Assembly: GCA_947095585.1 (NCBI GenBank)
Contig: OX352762.1
Span: 114,854,930 to 114,918,929 of the forward strand
Direction: 5' to 3'
DNA: 64,000 bases
From: Nephrocerus scutellatus
Taxonomy: Eukaryota; Arthropoda; Insecta; Diptera; Pipunculidae
Every line of letters starts with the position of its first letter. The stretch's first letter is position 1. The notes beneath the pieces are model-generated. The model saw only the letters and a list, made by a program, of their open reading frames with translations, had not been told where the DNA came from and made no database searches. A program made the translations under genes and the position numbers. Below are positions 43,871 through 55,979 of this stretch, piece by piece.

Positions 43871-46800
43871 CTTCAAAATCCTGACAATTTTCTATTCCTT
43901 GATGAGGAATAAAACGTTCACGCACCAACCATAGCACGAAAGACAGCCGCAACTGTCATTAGCGCTTATATAGCCGGGTTGGTCGGAAGCCTTTGGACTT
44001 TGCAATGAAAATTTTGCACGGCAATGTAGTCATGCATTCTATTTTTTTAAACAAAATCTTATCACTTCATGCTTTTTCTTGAAGTAAGCTGAAATCTTCT
44101 TTTCAAATATACTTTTATATTACCTTAATGTTTCTTATTGAAATTATTGTTAAAAATGTGCGTATCAGTTTCCCAGAGACATTTTAATAAACCGTCCTTG
44201 CGCATTTGAAATTAATGCTTGCAGTGTTGGTAATTTGTTCTAATTATTCTATGCGATACAATCGTAATCAGACTGGCATTTAATGCATAATTTCACAGCG
44301 AAGAGAAACCTAAAAATACTTGTATACAACACAGACAAATGCAAGCATATAATAAAAGATTTATTATTTCATAATCATTAACACCTAATTGTTTGATTAA
44401 ATGCTGTGATTATGTGAAAATGTCTACATGTATTTAAACTATAAAATAATATAATTGCTGTTTCTATAAAATTACATTCAGATGAGCGAGTAAGCAGTGC
44501 GGTTTTGATTTGAGTGAAATTTCAATGCAGAACTAAACGATTTCATCGCCAAACCTGGAACCCATTCAATACTTTCCACACTACACAACGATTTATATCA
44601 ATTTGAAGCTTTAAAAAATTTTGAAAATTTTACACGCACAGCTTAAAAAAGGACCCAAAAAAGAACAAGTGCGTTCAACTCTCGCGGTATCCGCTAGCCG
44701 TTTGTACATTCGTCTGGCGCAATGATTAAAAAAAAATATTGCAACAACTTTATCATAATGAAATTAATTAATTTTTATTATGAAATACGCAAAAATAAAT
44801 TGCACGGCCAGCAGCAGCTTATCTGTATGCGTCCTTTTTTTATATGAAAGAACAGAAATTAAAAATTTTCAACGCTGTAATTGCAAAATTTAAGCTGCTA
44901 CATTTAATGAGATACTCGTACATACGAGTATTCATTTATGTCCGTCCGTTCTTTGGTCCATTTCTGCACTATTGTGCTCACTCGCCCGATGTCCTCCTCA
45001 TGAATGAATCCATGCGCACTTGGTAAGCATGCAGGGATGGTTACTCATTGCCCATCAGAGGGATTTCCCACATTCACCCTTAAAGCATCACTCTCTTAAT
45101 ACCCGCATATAAATTTTTGAGTCGCGTGGCCGGTAAACGAGCTTCGATACATTGCACGTAATGTAACCATGTAGTGTTTTTCGTCCCTGTATTATTGTTG
45201 CACTATATTAATATTGTTATTATTAAAATTTTAATTTATCTACAATTTGTGCGGTACTGTTGTTGCTCTTGCATTTGCTTTCCCACAGCACGTGTTTGCA
45301 CCTTTTACCAACGCTTCATGGCGTTATTATTTTGCATGTGATCGCTCGTGGATAATTCATGTCTGTTGTGGTAAAATGCACAATTGTATGAGCACAGGGA
45401 TATGCGAACGAAAATAAAGTTTGCCTATTAAATTTGTGATTTTAGTTCACGTTACAATTACAAACTACCGGTGTTTTTTTATGGATCTCTAGCAATGTGT
45501 TAATTTCAGGATGATTTTGTTATTTAACAGGTTGTTGCTATTTAACTGGGCGGTCAGCCATCAGCAGAGAATAGGGCGAATAACACAGAATGCTTCAGAA
45601 ATGATACATATGGCCGCAACTATCTCTGACTGGTGGAAGTGCGATCAAACCTCCACGTGGTGACCACTGGTAATTTTCCTACAGTACAGGAAAATCGAAA
45701 TGATCGGGCTAGTCGCTTTAAAGTAAGGTTGGCGCGAAGCCAATAACCTCGCCCGTAAAAAACCATATTACGAAACCCCATCGGGAGGCCAGGAGCGGAC
45801 ACCGGTTGTAGAGCCAAATATGATGATGCTATTTAACTGATTTTCACATGTTTATGTACGGATGTTTTACCGAGCATTTACGAGTAGATAGAATACAGAA
45901 AAACTCCTATTAGGATATACCTATTTGATTCCAGATGGAAGTATCTTTATCTCATGTCTTTTGTATTTTAAATTAATCGACAAGTATTACAAGACAGCTT
46001 TATGCTATAACAATGGGCCACAGCGTGAAAGAAATTACACTTTCCAATTACGTTGGGGATTTTCAATTTAAATGATAATTTCCCGTATGTACAGAACCGG
46101 ATCTACCATAGGGACAAAGTGTACGCAGGTCATAGGTGGGCGCTTTATACCTACATATTTCCAGTTACATAAACATATACTTGTACAAAGATTGATTGAT
46201 AAACATAAAATAAAAATACCTAATTGAAGAAAAAGAATAACAAAATTCCATTGCGCGTACGATTCTTCTCTAATCTACTGGTAAATTATGTGTTTGAGAA
46301 AACTTTTACTTGGCTGATGAGTGACAGTAGAGCTTCCGACTGTGCAAGATTCCCATATGGAACTCAACTTCTATTCAACGTTCTTTCGATCTTTACAACT
46401 TATGTAATTTCTGTGGAGTTAGTTATTCAAGTGCTTGACGTGGCCGGGAAGTATATTTCTCTGAGTATTCAACGTAAAATTGAAATAAATTTATCGGTGG
46501 TGATTAGTAGTATATTCTGGAACTAGATCCGCTCTACCAGTATCTAGTACAGGATGCTCGGACTTCCATCGTAGTAATAATTAACAGAACATATGTTTTC
46601 AAAATTGAACAAATTTGGGACTAAGGTATCGTTAGAATATCTAAGTATAACCAAAATTTCTTGCGAGTTGTAACAAAACATTGGTATGGAACTACGAAGG
46701 TTACTTTGAAGGTTATGCAAAAGGAAATTGCACTAAGCTAAGCCTTTGAAAATTAAGGAGAGGTAAATAGTAGATGATATGTACGTGCGTCTTGAATGCC

Positions 46801-46879
46801 TGCGGATCACACAGACTCGGAAACACAGAACTAGACAATTTATTTTACATAATTAATGTGCGCCTCAACATGCCGCGTC
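43871..46879. other. Long non-coding stretch, nothing firm
   Basis: Mostly AT-rich and uninformative. A block at about 45560-45830 has balanced composition and looks like repeat sequence, but I could not identify it. No gene is supported. Confidence 0.4.
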
Positions 46880-47338
46880 ATTCAAAATGGTCATCTTGGC
46901 TGAACTTTCAACATCTACTCGGAAGTCAAGCAAGATTACACCCTCTCACCATTGCTTTTCACAATTGTTATCGACAGGCAGGTGAAAATAGTAACACGTA
47001 CTCCATCGGGTTTGCCAAAAAATGTTTTTTCCCACCTAGAAGACCTATGCCGATGATATCTATCTCCTATCACAATCACTAGGTGACATGGAGCGAAAAT
47101 TAAACTCACTAGAATTCCACGCTAACAAAGTGGGTTTAAAAATTAACGTATCAAAAACAAACGCTAGTGTGTGCTTGTGATGTGTGATCTCTTGATTGAC
47201 GGACACCAAATAGAGGAAGTCGATAAGTTTTGTTACTTGGGCAGTTGGATTTCAAAAAATTGTAGTGCTGACTCTGATGTGTGCTCTCGTGTAAACAGTG
47301 CGCGATACTCCTATAGTATGCTAAATAAAATTTAGAAC
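46880..47338 (+). pseudogene. RTE-like LINE RT palm fragment
   Basis: Shows SRQDYTLSPLLFTIVIDRQV near 46925-46985, a degraded catalytic segment, then SLGDMERKLNSLEFHANKVG, LKINVSKTNA and an EEVDKFCYLGSWISK block at about 47215-47260, followed by CSRVNSARYSYSMLNKI. This is the usual order from RT palm to thumb. It stops at 47338, where a minus-strand RT fragment begins. Confidence 0.7.
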
Positions 47339-47349
47339 TCCTCGCAAAT

Positions 47350-47700
47350 GTCCCGGAATTTGAATATCAAAAGCTGAGAATTGTGTAGTAAACGAAAAAT
47401 GAATTGAATTAGAGAATGAGAAAGAGTGCTGGAGATAAAACAGAACCTTGGGGTACACCAGTGTTTATGCGATGAACATTCGATTTGAAAAATCTGAAAG
47501 ATAGCTACTAGTCCAATTAAGCAGGGTCTTATCGATTCCATAGGTACTCATGATTTACTTAAGACGTTGATGCCAGACTCTGTCAAATGCCTTAGAAATA
47601 TCGAGTGCAATAGCTTTGCTACTTGATTTTTGTAAAATGTCTTGAAGATTAATGCTAAAATTTTAAGTTTCTTTAGACAGGCTTTATGATTACAATCTGG
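47350..47700 (-). pseudogene. LINE RT fragment (SKAFD type)
   Basis: On the minus strand it reads ALDISKAFDRV near 47580-47612, YGIDKTLLNWTSSYLSDFSN and then GVPQGSVLSPALFLIL at about 47420-47470. These are RT palm motifs of a jockey/CR1-like LINE, similar in wording to that at 59240-59480. It is broken by stops and lacks a catalytic box. Confidence 0.7.
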
Positions 47701-47721
47701 GATTTTTAAATTCTCTATATT

Positions 47722-48132
47722 AACTTCGATTGCCCGTGCCACGTCTGTCGGTCGGTCGGTCGGGTTTGCGTTGAAACTTGCGATCCATTTTTAACCCACT
47801 TCCCATGGCCCGATTTTATTGAAATTTTGCACAGATGTGTATTTCCGGAGACAACACTTTCTATTAAAATTTTGGGAATGTCGGGCCTTAGAGCCAAGGG
47901 GTGCCCATAAAACACTTTGGTTTTGGGGCCCCATAACAATTTTTCAAAAAAATTGCCCGATTTTCTTCAAAATACACATGTGTATCTCCCATGGACATCA
48001 TTTTTTGTAAAAATTTTGGAGTGAACGGGCTCTGAGGCCCGAAGGGTGCCCATGTAAATTAAAATTTTTCATGTAAAGTCTCTAATAGGAGATACATATG
48101 TGCTTTATATGTATCTCCTATGTATCCTCTAA
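47722..48132 (+). repeat. Rep-B repeat, copy 2, with terminal hairpin
   Basis: Shares the head of copy 1 (ACTTCGATTGCCCGTGCC, then AAACTTGCGATCCA and TTAACCCACTTCCCA) and has two to three units with the GACAACACTTTC and TGTAAAAATTTTGGAGT words. It ends with a perfect 15-bp hairpin (48085-48099 and 48107-48121), followed after 7 nt by CTAA (48129-48132) and a T. That end resembles a Helitron terminus. Confidence 0.65.
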
Positions 48133-48145
48133 TTTATAGGCGACG

Positions 48146-49010
48146 AGGGTGCAGATATTCGTCCATTGGAGCAAGCGATTCGTAGAGCTATCGATTCGTT
48201 GTCCCTCGTATGAATTGAGGCTCTGTCCGTACACTGCGATGGAAATTTTGCGCAAAGATCTTAGCATTCATATAAGAATCAGCTTGTACAGGAATTAATG
48301 CCACGATCATATGCCTCGTTCTTTCGCCGATTACGCTCTAGACTAGTTGGAATCTGACCCATTGTTTAAGCGGATAATTGTATTTAGCGATAAGGCTTAT
48401 TTTTAGCTTAAAAGGTTTGTTAGTAAGCAAAATTGCCGCATATAGAGTGAAACCAATTCACTAGAGACCCTGCAGACTCCATAACATCAAGATCAATGGA
48501 TCATTTGGTGCGCTTCACATGCTGGTGGAATCACCGGACCTTATTTCTTCAAAAATAAGGAGTCCGCGTTACAGTCAATAGACTAATAGACCGCACCATA
48601 GTCAATGTTTTTATATTTGAAAATATAGATGGAATTGATCCGGACGAGATGTGGTTTCAACACGATTGCGCTACGTGCCAGACAGAAAAGGCAACCATCG
48701 ACTTATTGAAATCAAAATTTGGCGATAAGCTATTTCGAGAAATGGACCTGTCCATTGGCCTCCAAGTTCGTGCGAATCGACACACGTGGAGCCACGTGAA
48801 GTCACTGGTTTATGCTGATAAACCTGCAACAATTAACGCCTTGGAGAACATTGTTCATGATATTTGCAATATACGGTCAGTAACGCTCGAAAAAAGTGGT
48901 GGAAATTGGTAGTCCGGAATGCGCTTCTTCAGGCACAACCGCGGTGGCCTTATGCCCGAAATCATTTTAAAATGTAAGTCCTATGTATGGATCGAATGAA
49001 TAAATAAATT
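48146..49010 (+). pseudogene. Mariner-type transposase, central and C-terminal relic
   Basis: Decayed transposase. The first part has GGITGPYFFKN near 48530. About 48625-48725 reads DPDEMWFQHDCATC then ATIDLLKSKFGDKLF, with the second catalytic aspartate still present. About 48795-48900 reads VKSLVYADKPATINALENIV and ends near 48910. Frame changes fall in the first half and around the third catalytic residue. Together with the fragments at 24695 and 55980 it samples one mariner-like family. Confidence 0.75.
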
Positions 49011-50568
49011 TGTTTGTGATATTTTTTTACAAATTCAAGTTCTATCCAACTCCATAATATTAATAGAAAATGGCTCAGTTGAATTATGAGATAACTATGG
49101 GCTTATTAGAAGATTTGCACAGAGCGCCAAATAAGTTTGAACCTGTCCTGCATAGTCTAGCATACATGTTAACAGGAAAATCATATACGATTATCATACT
49201 TAAACGCTCATTGTTTTTGATTAAAATGTGACACCTGAGACTAATCCAGTTTTATGAATTTTATCATTCAATTGAATAAATAAATGATTTTCAGCGCATA
49301 ATTGCATAGCGTTTTTAATTTATATGCATTCATACGAGCACAGGAAAGGTAAACGTATTACAATTCCACCGTTTCACCAAAAAAATCATTTAAAATGCAA
49401 CAAACATGAGCAGCAAATTATAAATCCAACAAAGCGTAACTAATGCTGTAATATAAATTGTGACGGAAATTCAAGTTTTATTTGAAAACATGCACAAACA
49501 CAAAAACTTACAAAGCATATAAATTATGAAAATTCCTATTTAGTGTTTCGAACGCTTAACGCGTGGTGTATTCCCTTTTAGAAAACCACAAAACTGCACC
49601 AAAGTAGTGTATGCATAAAGCTTTGACTGTGCACCAGTATAATTATCCAAATCCAGCTGAAAACAAATTCTCACACAAGCATATAAATTAAGCAGAGATA
49701 TAAAGCAAAAACGAAAAAAAAAACACCTTAATTCCAAGCTCATTCGAGTCTGATTTAAACTCTAAAAGAGTTGATATGAGACATTAAAAACGGACAGCCT
49801 GTAAATTGGCATGAAATAAAAATAAATAAATAATTATAATCCGATAAAAGATACTCAGTCGTTGGTTTCGTCGACAGTTTCTACTGCTTTAGGTCCAGCA
49901 AAAGATTTTTCATCGTACCGAAAAATTAGTAACTCTATAAATGCTCACTACTGTTCACTGGGAAAGGGCAGAACGAACACACAACATATAAAAGGACATT
50001 AAGGAATCTCTATTCGGGTTTAGAAAATACAACTACATTTCGCGCAAAATTTGTATCTTCATCTGTACGAGTACAATAATTATACATACTTGTAGATAAA
50101 CGCATAGCGTACAAGTAAATTGCATCAAGAAAGGGTGGGATGCCTTGCTTTTTACTTGGGTATCTATCTCTTCATGTATCATTCGTTTTATCTGTTATGC
50201 GCGTCACTGTTGTATCTCTATGGTTCGTTTCATTCTACAGTTGAGCACATTGCGGTTAAAGAACAGTATCTGCTGGCGGATGGATTTTCTATCTTCGCCC
50301 TTCGAAGCGTTAAATAATAACTCTGCAATTACTTGCCGCTGTTGTCGACTACGACCCACCACTTGCATGCTGTGACAATGATGATGCCAACACTTTATAA
50401 ACTTAAGTGCAGTGCTGTTTAATATTGCTGCAAAAAATGTACACAAGCCAAATTGCTTGCAACTTTTTAAACCGAACTTTCGATATCATACTTGCAGAAG
50501 ATGTTAATTATAACAAAATAATTCATTGATGTAACATTTATAAAATGTGTTGTGGGTTGAAATTAATA
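49011..50568. other. Non-coding stretch, nothing recognised
   Basis: AT-rich; no repeat or coding motif recognised. Confidence 0.4.
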
Positions 50569-50765
50569 GGGTGGCGCCATGGCTCTAGGGGTTAGACCGA
50601 TAGACTTTTGAACAGGCGGTTCGAGGTTAAAATTCCAGGAACACCAAAAATCTTTGTCACGATCCCACCTCTCGCGAATGTCTCTGATAATCGGCCGAGA
50701 GTAATAATTTTCATGCAAAGCTCAATCTCAATTCGCCTCGCATTCGGCATTAAATTTGTGTGCAA
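50569..50765 (+). mobile_element. tRNA-derived SINE, copy 4
   Basis: Head GGGTGGCGCCATGGCTCTAG carries a diverged box A, and the box B region (near 50630) has extra bases. The body is well conserved: CCCACCTCTCGCGAATGTCT, CCGAGAGTAATAA and CGCATTCGGCATTAAATT. Rep-C copy 2 follows within about 75 bp, as in the 27-kb locus. Confidence 0.8.
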
Positions 50766-50839
50766 AAATATAACACGCACAACACGAATGGTAGTGAGAA
50801 GCTAGGACTTGGACCACATCGATCTATCGTGCCTGATTC

Positions 50840-51095
50840 GTATTTGAAAATAGTATATTACATAACGAGCGAGGAAAGTGGAGTTGATGAGCACTTTTCT
50901 GCGAGTAATGTACACTATTTTTCACACGACCAAAACCGGTTATGCGCAATGTAAAATTGCTCTGGGAATGTTTGTTCACTGTGACTGCATAATAACATAA
51001 CAAAAGTATTTCATATGTTAACTCACTAGTGTGTATAACGTATATAGTGTATGAAACAGTCACTTTCGTCTATGGGCGTGTGAAAATATTATAAC
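50840..51095 (+). repeat. Rep-C repeat, copy 2
   Basis: Shorter copy of the family at 27515. Common words are AATAGTATATTACATAACGA, GAGGAAAGTGGAGTT, GATGAGCACTTTTCTGCGAG and GAAACAGTCACTTTCGTCTA. It lacks the internal duplication of copy 1. Confidence 0.65.
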
Positions 51096-51099
51096 TTAG

Positions 51100-51690
51100 G
51101 TATGTCGTTTTTTTAAGAAAGAAGAAATTGAAAGACGATGAAGACGACAATGAATGAAACAGAGTAGAAAAACGGCCCATTTAATGCCAATGTTATTACC
51201 AGTATGAAGTAACAGTTTGGCAACAAAGTTACAAAACAAAATCAACACAATCACGAAACAAAAAGCTTGTTAAGATATCAACATCTTTACTCTTCTGCTA
51301 CGAATTATGTGCCCGTTTTCCAAGAAAGTGTAATGACAGTACTTACTTGTAAGCGATATTAAGTGATCATAGAATAATGATTCTGTTATCAGTAGTTTTT
51401 ATACTAATTTCTTATAGGCGGACAGACAAGCTCAATTCAACAAAAAAAATTCTTGTGCTCAGTTGAAATTAAAGCAGAAAACGAGAACTTTTAAACACAA
51501 TCAGGCATTTACTGCTTTTGTGTAAGTTTTGTAGTGTAAGAATGGGATTAAAGCGTTCATGATTTTGCGGCTATAGAAATGGTGCTAAAAAATACTTTTA
51601 ATTTTTTTTTTTGAATTACCACTTATCACTTATCACTCTAGACGTTGATTAATGTACATTTTTTATTTTGAGGCCTAAAACCTTTTCGAA
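51100..51690. other. Non-coding stretch, nothing recognised
   Basis: No motif identified between Rep-C and the 3' end of a minus-strand LINE. Confidence 0.35.
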
Positions 51691-51699
51691 CCTTTTTTG

Positions 51700-52860
51700 T
51701 TTTTATTGAACCGCTATAAAATTGACCACTAGTTTACAGTATTGAGTATTTAACATTTGTTATCTTTACATATTATGTATCTATATATTTTACAGTAAAC
51801 AAATACACTTTTATTTTACATTTCTGTTGTATCTTCGAGATAAGTTAGCTCCTGTGGTTTAATTCACTGTAGTCTTCGAGTAATTCCATTTGTATCGCAA
51901 AGCTTTTTTGTCGTTCACGGATCGTTTCTTCTACAGTATTTAGCTTAAGGTCGCGATTTAAGTCGGAGTTTCTGATATACCATGGAGCACTTACTATACA
52001 TCTTAATACTTTTTTTTTGAAGCGCTGAATTATTTCTATATTTTTAGCAGCAGGGCTCAAAGTTGAATGCCGTATGTCCATACAGAGCTAATGTTTGTTT
52101 ATATATTAGTAGTTTGTTATATGTCGACAAAACAGATCTTCTGCCAATGAGATAATCGAGTTTTCTCAGCTTAATATTAAGCTCTTCTCTTTTCCTCTTT
52201 ATATGCTCCTTCCATTGTAATTTAGCGTCCAGGTCCATTCCTAAGTACATTGCTGTATTGGAATAAGGAATTTGTATTCCATAAACAATATTTGGAATAT
52301 GTTGAATCTTTTTTTTTTAGTAAAATTAACATGTATGGATTTTATGCTATTTAAGGCCCATGTTTTAGTCCAGTCCAATACAGTATTCACAGCATTCTGT
52401 AGAATTCTATTTAATTTTTTCCAACTGAGAGAATCGCTGTGTCATCAGCAAACGTAGCAAGTGTGCAATTCGAAGAGGTTGGCATGTCATTTGTGAAGAG
52501 TATATACATTATTGGGCATAGTATACTTCCTTTAATCGATTTCAACGCAGAATAGGCATCTTCTTGTTTTACTCGGAAATATCTATCAGTGAGATAAGAT
52601 TCTAAAATTGTTGAATATTTTCTAAGAAAAAAGAGTTTTGAGCTTATATAGTAGGCTTTCATGCCATACTTTATCGAACGCTCGAGCGACGTCTAGGAAT
52701 ATTTAAGAACATATCATTTTATTTTCGAGGGCTTCTTTGACGATGTTTGTGATCATTTGTACTTTCTCAATAGTAGAATGTTGTTATCTAAAGCCAAATT
52801 GATGCGACGGTATCATATTCTCACTGTTTATTAATGGCTTAATTTTTAATCAACCAAATA
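51700..52860 (-). pseudogene. Jockey-like LINE, RT and 3' end, minus strand
   Basis: Read leftwards from 52860: a QFGFR...HSTIEKVQMI block, FLDVARAFDKVWHESLLYKL near 52690 (with one stop), YLTDRYFRVKQEDAYSALKS, SILCPIMYILFTNDMPTS, the catalytic ATFADDTAILSV near 52440, then YLGMDLDAKLQWKEHIKRKR and a C-terminal QRFKKKVLRCIVSAPWYIRN block ending at 51845. An AATAAA-bearing 3' tail follows to about 51700. RT is more complete here than in other LINEs of the window, with few frame breaks, and the element is 5'-truncated, the usual LINE outcome. Its 5' break touches the minisatellite at 52900. Confidence 0.82.
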
Positions 52861-52899
52861 TCCAGTACACAAACAACTAAACGCTTTTCAACATCTTTT

Positions 52900-53345
52900 T
52901 ACTTTTAGGGTCTTTTGAGAGTCTTTTAGTGTTTTTTTTTGATATTTGGGAGTCTTTTGGTGATCTATTGGGAGGTATTTTGGAAGTCTTTTGAGGGTAT
53001 TTTGGTGGTACTTTGGGGGTCTTTTAGCTATCTTTTATAAGGTTTTTGGGGGTCCGTTGGGGGTATTTGGAGGTCCCTTGGTGGTATTTTGAGGGTCCTT
53101 TGGGAGTATTTTTGTAGGTATTTTGTGAGTGTTTTGTTAATCTTTTAGTGGTATTTGAAGGGTCTTTTGGGAGTGTTTTTGGGGTTTTTAGGGAGTCTTT
53201 TAAGGGTATTTTGCGAATGTTTTGGGGGTTTTTGGAAGTATTTTAGGGGGTCTCTAGAGGGTCTTTTGGGGGACTATTTGAAGTGGTTGGTGGATTTTAG
53301 AAGGTATTTTTGAGAGGTCTTTTTAGAGGTCTTTTGAGATTCTTT
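52900..53345 (+). repeat. G/T-rich minisatellite, left arm
   Basis: Imperfect short units built on GGTCTTTTGGGGGTATTTTG, each roughly 10-20 bp long with irregular spacing. The complementary strand sequence appears at 53485-53680, so the two form an inverted pair. Non-coding. Confidence 0.8.
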
Positions 53346-53484
53346 TGAGGATCATTTTTATATATCTTAAAAAAAAAGTCTTATCCATATTTCTATATTT
53401 TATATTATAGAGCTTTCTGTATTATCCAGTTGTGACATTTTTTGCGCAGTGAAATATTCTGCTATGTAATGTACCGAGTCGAGA

Positions 53485-53680
53485 CTCCTAATAGACCCCT
53501 AGAAGACCCTTAAAATACGCCTAAGAGACCACCAAAAAATCCCCAAAAGATCTCAAATAAACCCTTTAAAAGACCTTAAAATGACCTCAAAAGAACCCCG
53601 AAAAGAACTCCCCAATAGACCTCCAACTTATTCTCAAAAGACCTCCAAAAGACCCTCAATGGACCACCAAAACAGCTTTA
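53485..53680 (-). repeat. A/C-rich minisatellite, right arm
   Basis: Units such as GACCTCCAAAAGACCCTC are the reverse complement of those at 52900-53345. The two arms are separated by about 140 bp. Confidence 0.8.
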
Positions 53681-53684
53681 TTAT

Positions 53685-53709
53685 CCCAACAACGAATATA
53701 GCATAGTTC
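53685..53709. repeat. 25-bp direct repeat, copy 1
   Basis: Starts CCCAACAACGAATATAGC and is identical to 54256-54280, 571 bp downstream. Both copies are followed by a pyrimidine-rich run. It may mark the ends of an inserted block. Confidence 0.75.
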
Positions 53710-53965
53710 CCCCCTTTTTAAAAACTTTTATTTAACTTGACTTGACCCCTTTTTGTCTGTATTTTCGCAACTTTGAGGACCACCTTCCACACGACCTAGA
53801 GAGTGAGTCCCAAATAGCATTTTTTATATTCCGAGTATGACGCGTGTCGCGTCTGAAGTGTTGAATTTTTTGGAAATGGGCCAAAACACTGAGCTGCTCT
53901 CTATATCGTGTGGTTAAAAAGGACCTCAAAGTAGGAATAACCGACAGACAGGAAAACTTAAGTTA
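53710..53965. repeat. Rep-A repeat, copy 4, partly inverted
   Basis: The first part (to about 53870) is Rep-A on the minus strand, starting from its right edge. About 53880-53965 is plus-strand Rep-A (GTGTGGTTAAAAAGGACCTC, then AACTTAAGTTAAAAGTTTT). The copy therefore folds back on itself. Confidence 0.6.
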
Positions 53966-55026
53966 AAAGTTTTGCTAATGTCGTTTTTTTTGTTTCAGAC
54001 TTTTTATCGAAAAAACGAACAGCTTTGTTGCATGTGTTGTTGTTGCAGTTAAAAGTGGGGTAGATCTCCCAAAATATCAATATCTGTTAGAGGGGAAATC
54101 CGATCTACCGTAGATTGGTTTTTTAGAGAAACCAAACAAATCAATCTGCGTCAGATTTAAAAAAAAACGGCATAACATTTAAGTTACAAACTAGTGTCCG
54201 CTGAGACTGCCGTAAATCACAAAAACGCGCGGTTGGTCGATGCTTGTGGTACTAGCCCAACAACGAATATAGCATAGTTCTCTCTTTTTCTCTGTCTGGC
54301 CATGTACCTTTTGCGGTCTTCATGTTCAAAATCATTTCGCATTATGACGTCATAAAACGCTGCAACCTTTAAATTTTACTCCCAATGGGTCCAAAGAAGT
54401 TTCACTTCAAAAACAAAAGGGGACACTCTTAATGAAAATTCCTTTATTATTACAGAAAACGCTCTCCAATTATCAACACCGGAGCTAATATATTCGGTGA
54501 ATAAATGTACATTTTGCCTGTGGTGTTTCCAAACTTATTGACTTCTACGCTTTTAGCGCGGAAGCTAAAATGTCAAACATTATTCTGAATTAAATGTTAA
54601 TAAAAAATATTTCTCTAATGCAGTTCCATTGTTGGAACGTACGTAATAGATCAGAAATATTGGCAGCAGTAGTGACATACGAATATGCATAGTGCGAGTC
54701 CGGTAATCATTTTAAATTCTAAATGAAAAGAGGGACAACTAAAACTCCTAAAAATAAATGCATTTTTTTCTGGATGCTCCGTGTCAACACCCTAATACCT
54801 CTACATAATGTGCATTGCAATGTCATACTCAGGACTATACACTCAACACACAACAAGGCAACACACTCTGGCATAAACATACACTACCCGGCAGCCGGGA
54901 TATTAAACATTAATAGCCTCTTGAAAATAAAACGACAACATCATGTCATCGTTGCAAATTATAAAAATGGAAATGGAAAACGTTTTTGTTGTGAATGTTT
55001 AATAGCTCTGTATGAGAGTGTGTGTA

Positions 55027-55065
<39 letters not shown>

Positions 55066-55979
55066 GTACGTTTGCGTTTGTATTGTCCTTGCAATGTGGA
55101 CCGATGTGGGGTACGGTACTGCTCTTCCGTTTCATTGCATTTAGTCCTAGTGATCTGTACAGATAACTCATTCCCTTGCGCTCATTCACAACTCACTCCT
55201 ACATCACAGGGAATCACCCATAACATCCACCCACTCACTCAAACAACATCCGTCGTCCATCAGGATTGTGTGTCAATTCACTGAGCACATCTGGCTTTGG
55301 GTACGCGCCCCGCGCAACACTCACTCAACTGCAGGAATGCAGATGCGGCGGATCCCATTCTGGCAACTGATGATGCTGGTTGATGTCGCCTGACATCGAC
55401 CGTTGTCGACAGTGTTTTTGAGTGTTCTGCTACTCTGGATATTTAGATCATCACATTAATATTTAGATGTCACATAGAACTTTTTTGCTTTAATGTTTGT
55501 TATGTGTTGTTATTGTTGTGTTCCATGCATGCAAACAGTGCGATGTCAAAATCAACTTATAGATACATACGCGCTAGAATTTTGTAGATCAAGTGGATGT
55601 TTTCTTGTTCTTCTTCTGACATTATGCATAAATATTTTGTTTTCCCAGTAAAACACAATGAATTTTGAAAAATTACTATTTTCCTTGTTCTGGTAGGTCA
55701 GTGAAAGTTGCGTGAGATTTGCTGGATTTGTATGTTTGCTGGATTTGCCACTTTACAAGTTAAAATTTTGTTATTATTAGGTATATAAAATCAACTCATG
55801 ATGTGCAGCTCAGGTTCATACCACTATTAATTCGAATTAAGATAAATCCAATTCGTCCCACTTCTTCAAACAGCAATTACCTAGTAAAAGTTACTTTTAC
55901 CCGAAAATAGGTTCTTAGTAGAAGAACATATTTTGGCCCAATATTAAATTTTACGTGAACACTCTTTGAACATGAATAG
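53966..55979. other. Non-coding stretch with a TA microsatellite
   Basis: Holds the second copy of the 25-bp direct repeat at 54256-54280 and a TA dinucleotide run at about 55034-55060. No gene recognised. Confidence 0.4.

Noticed and set aside
45560..45830. Possible repeat or exon of balanced composition
   Set aside because: No reading frame with known motifs and no second copy seen in the window.
54723..55166. 147-codon open frame on the plus strand
   Set aside because: Crosses a TA microsatellite, has no domain and no splice or codon-use support.
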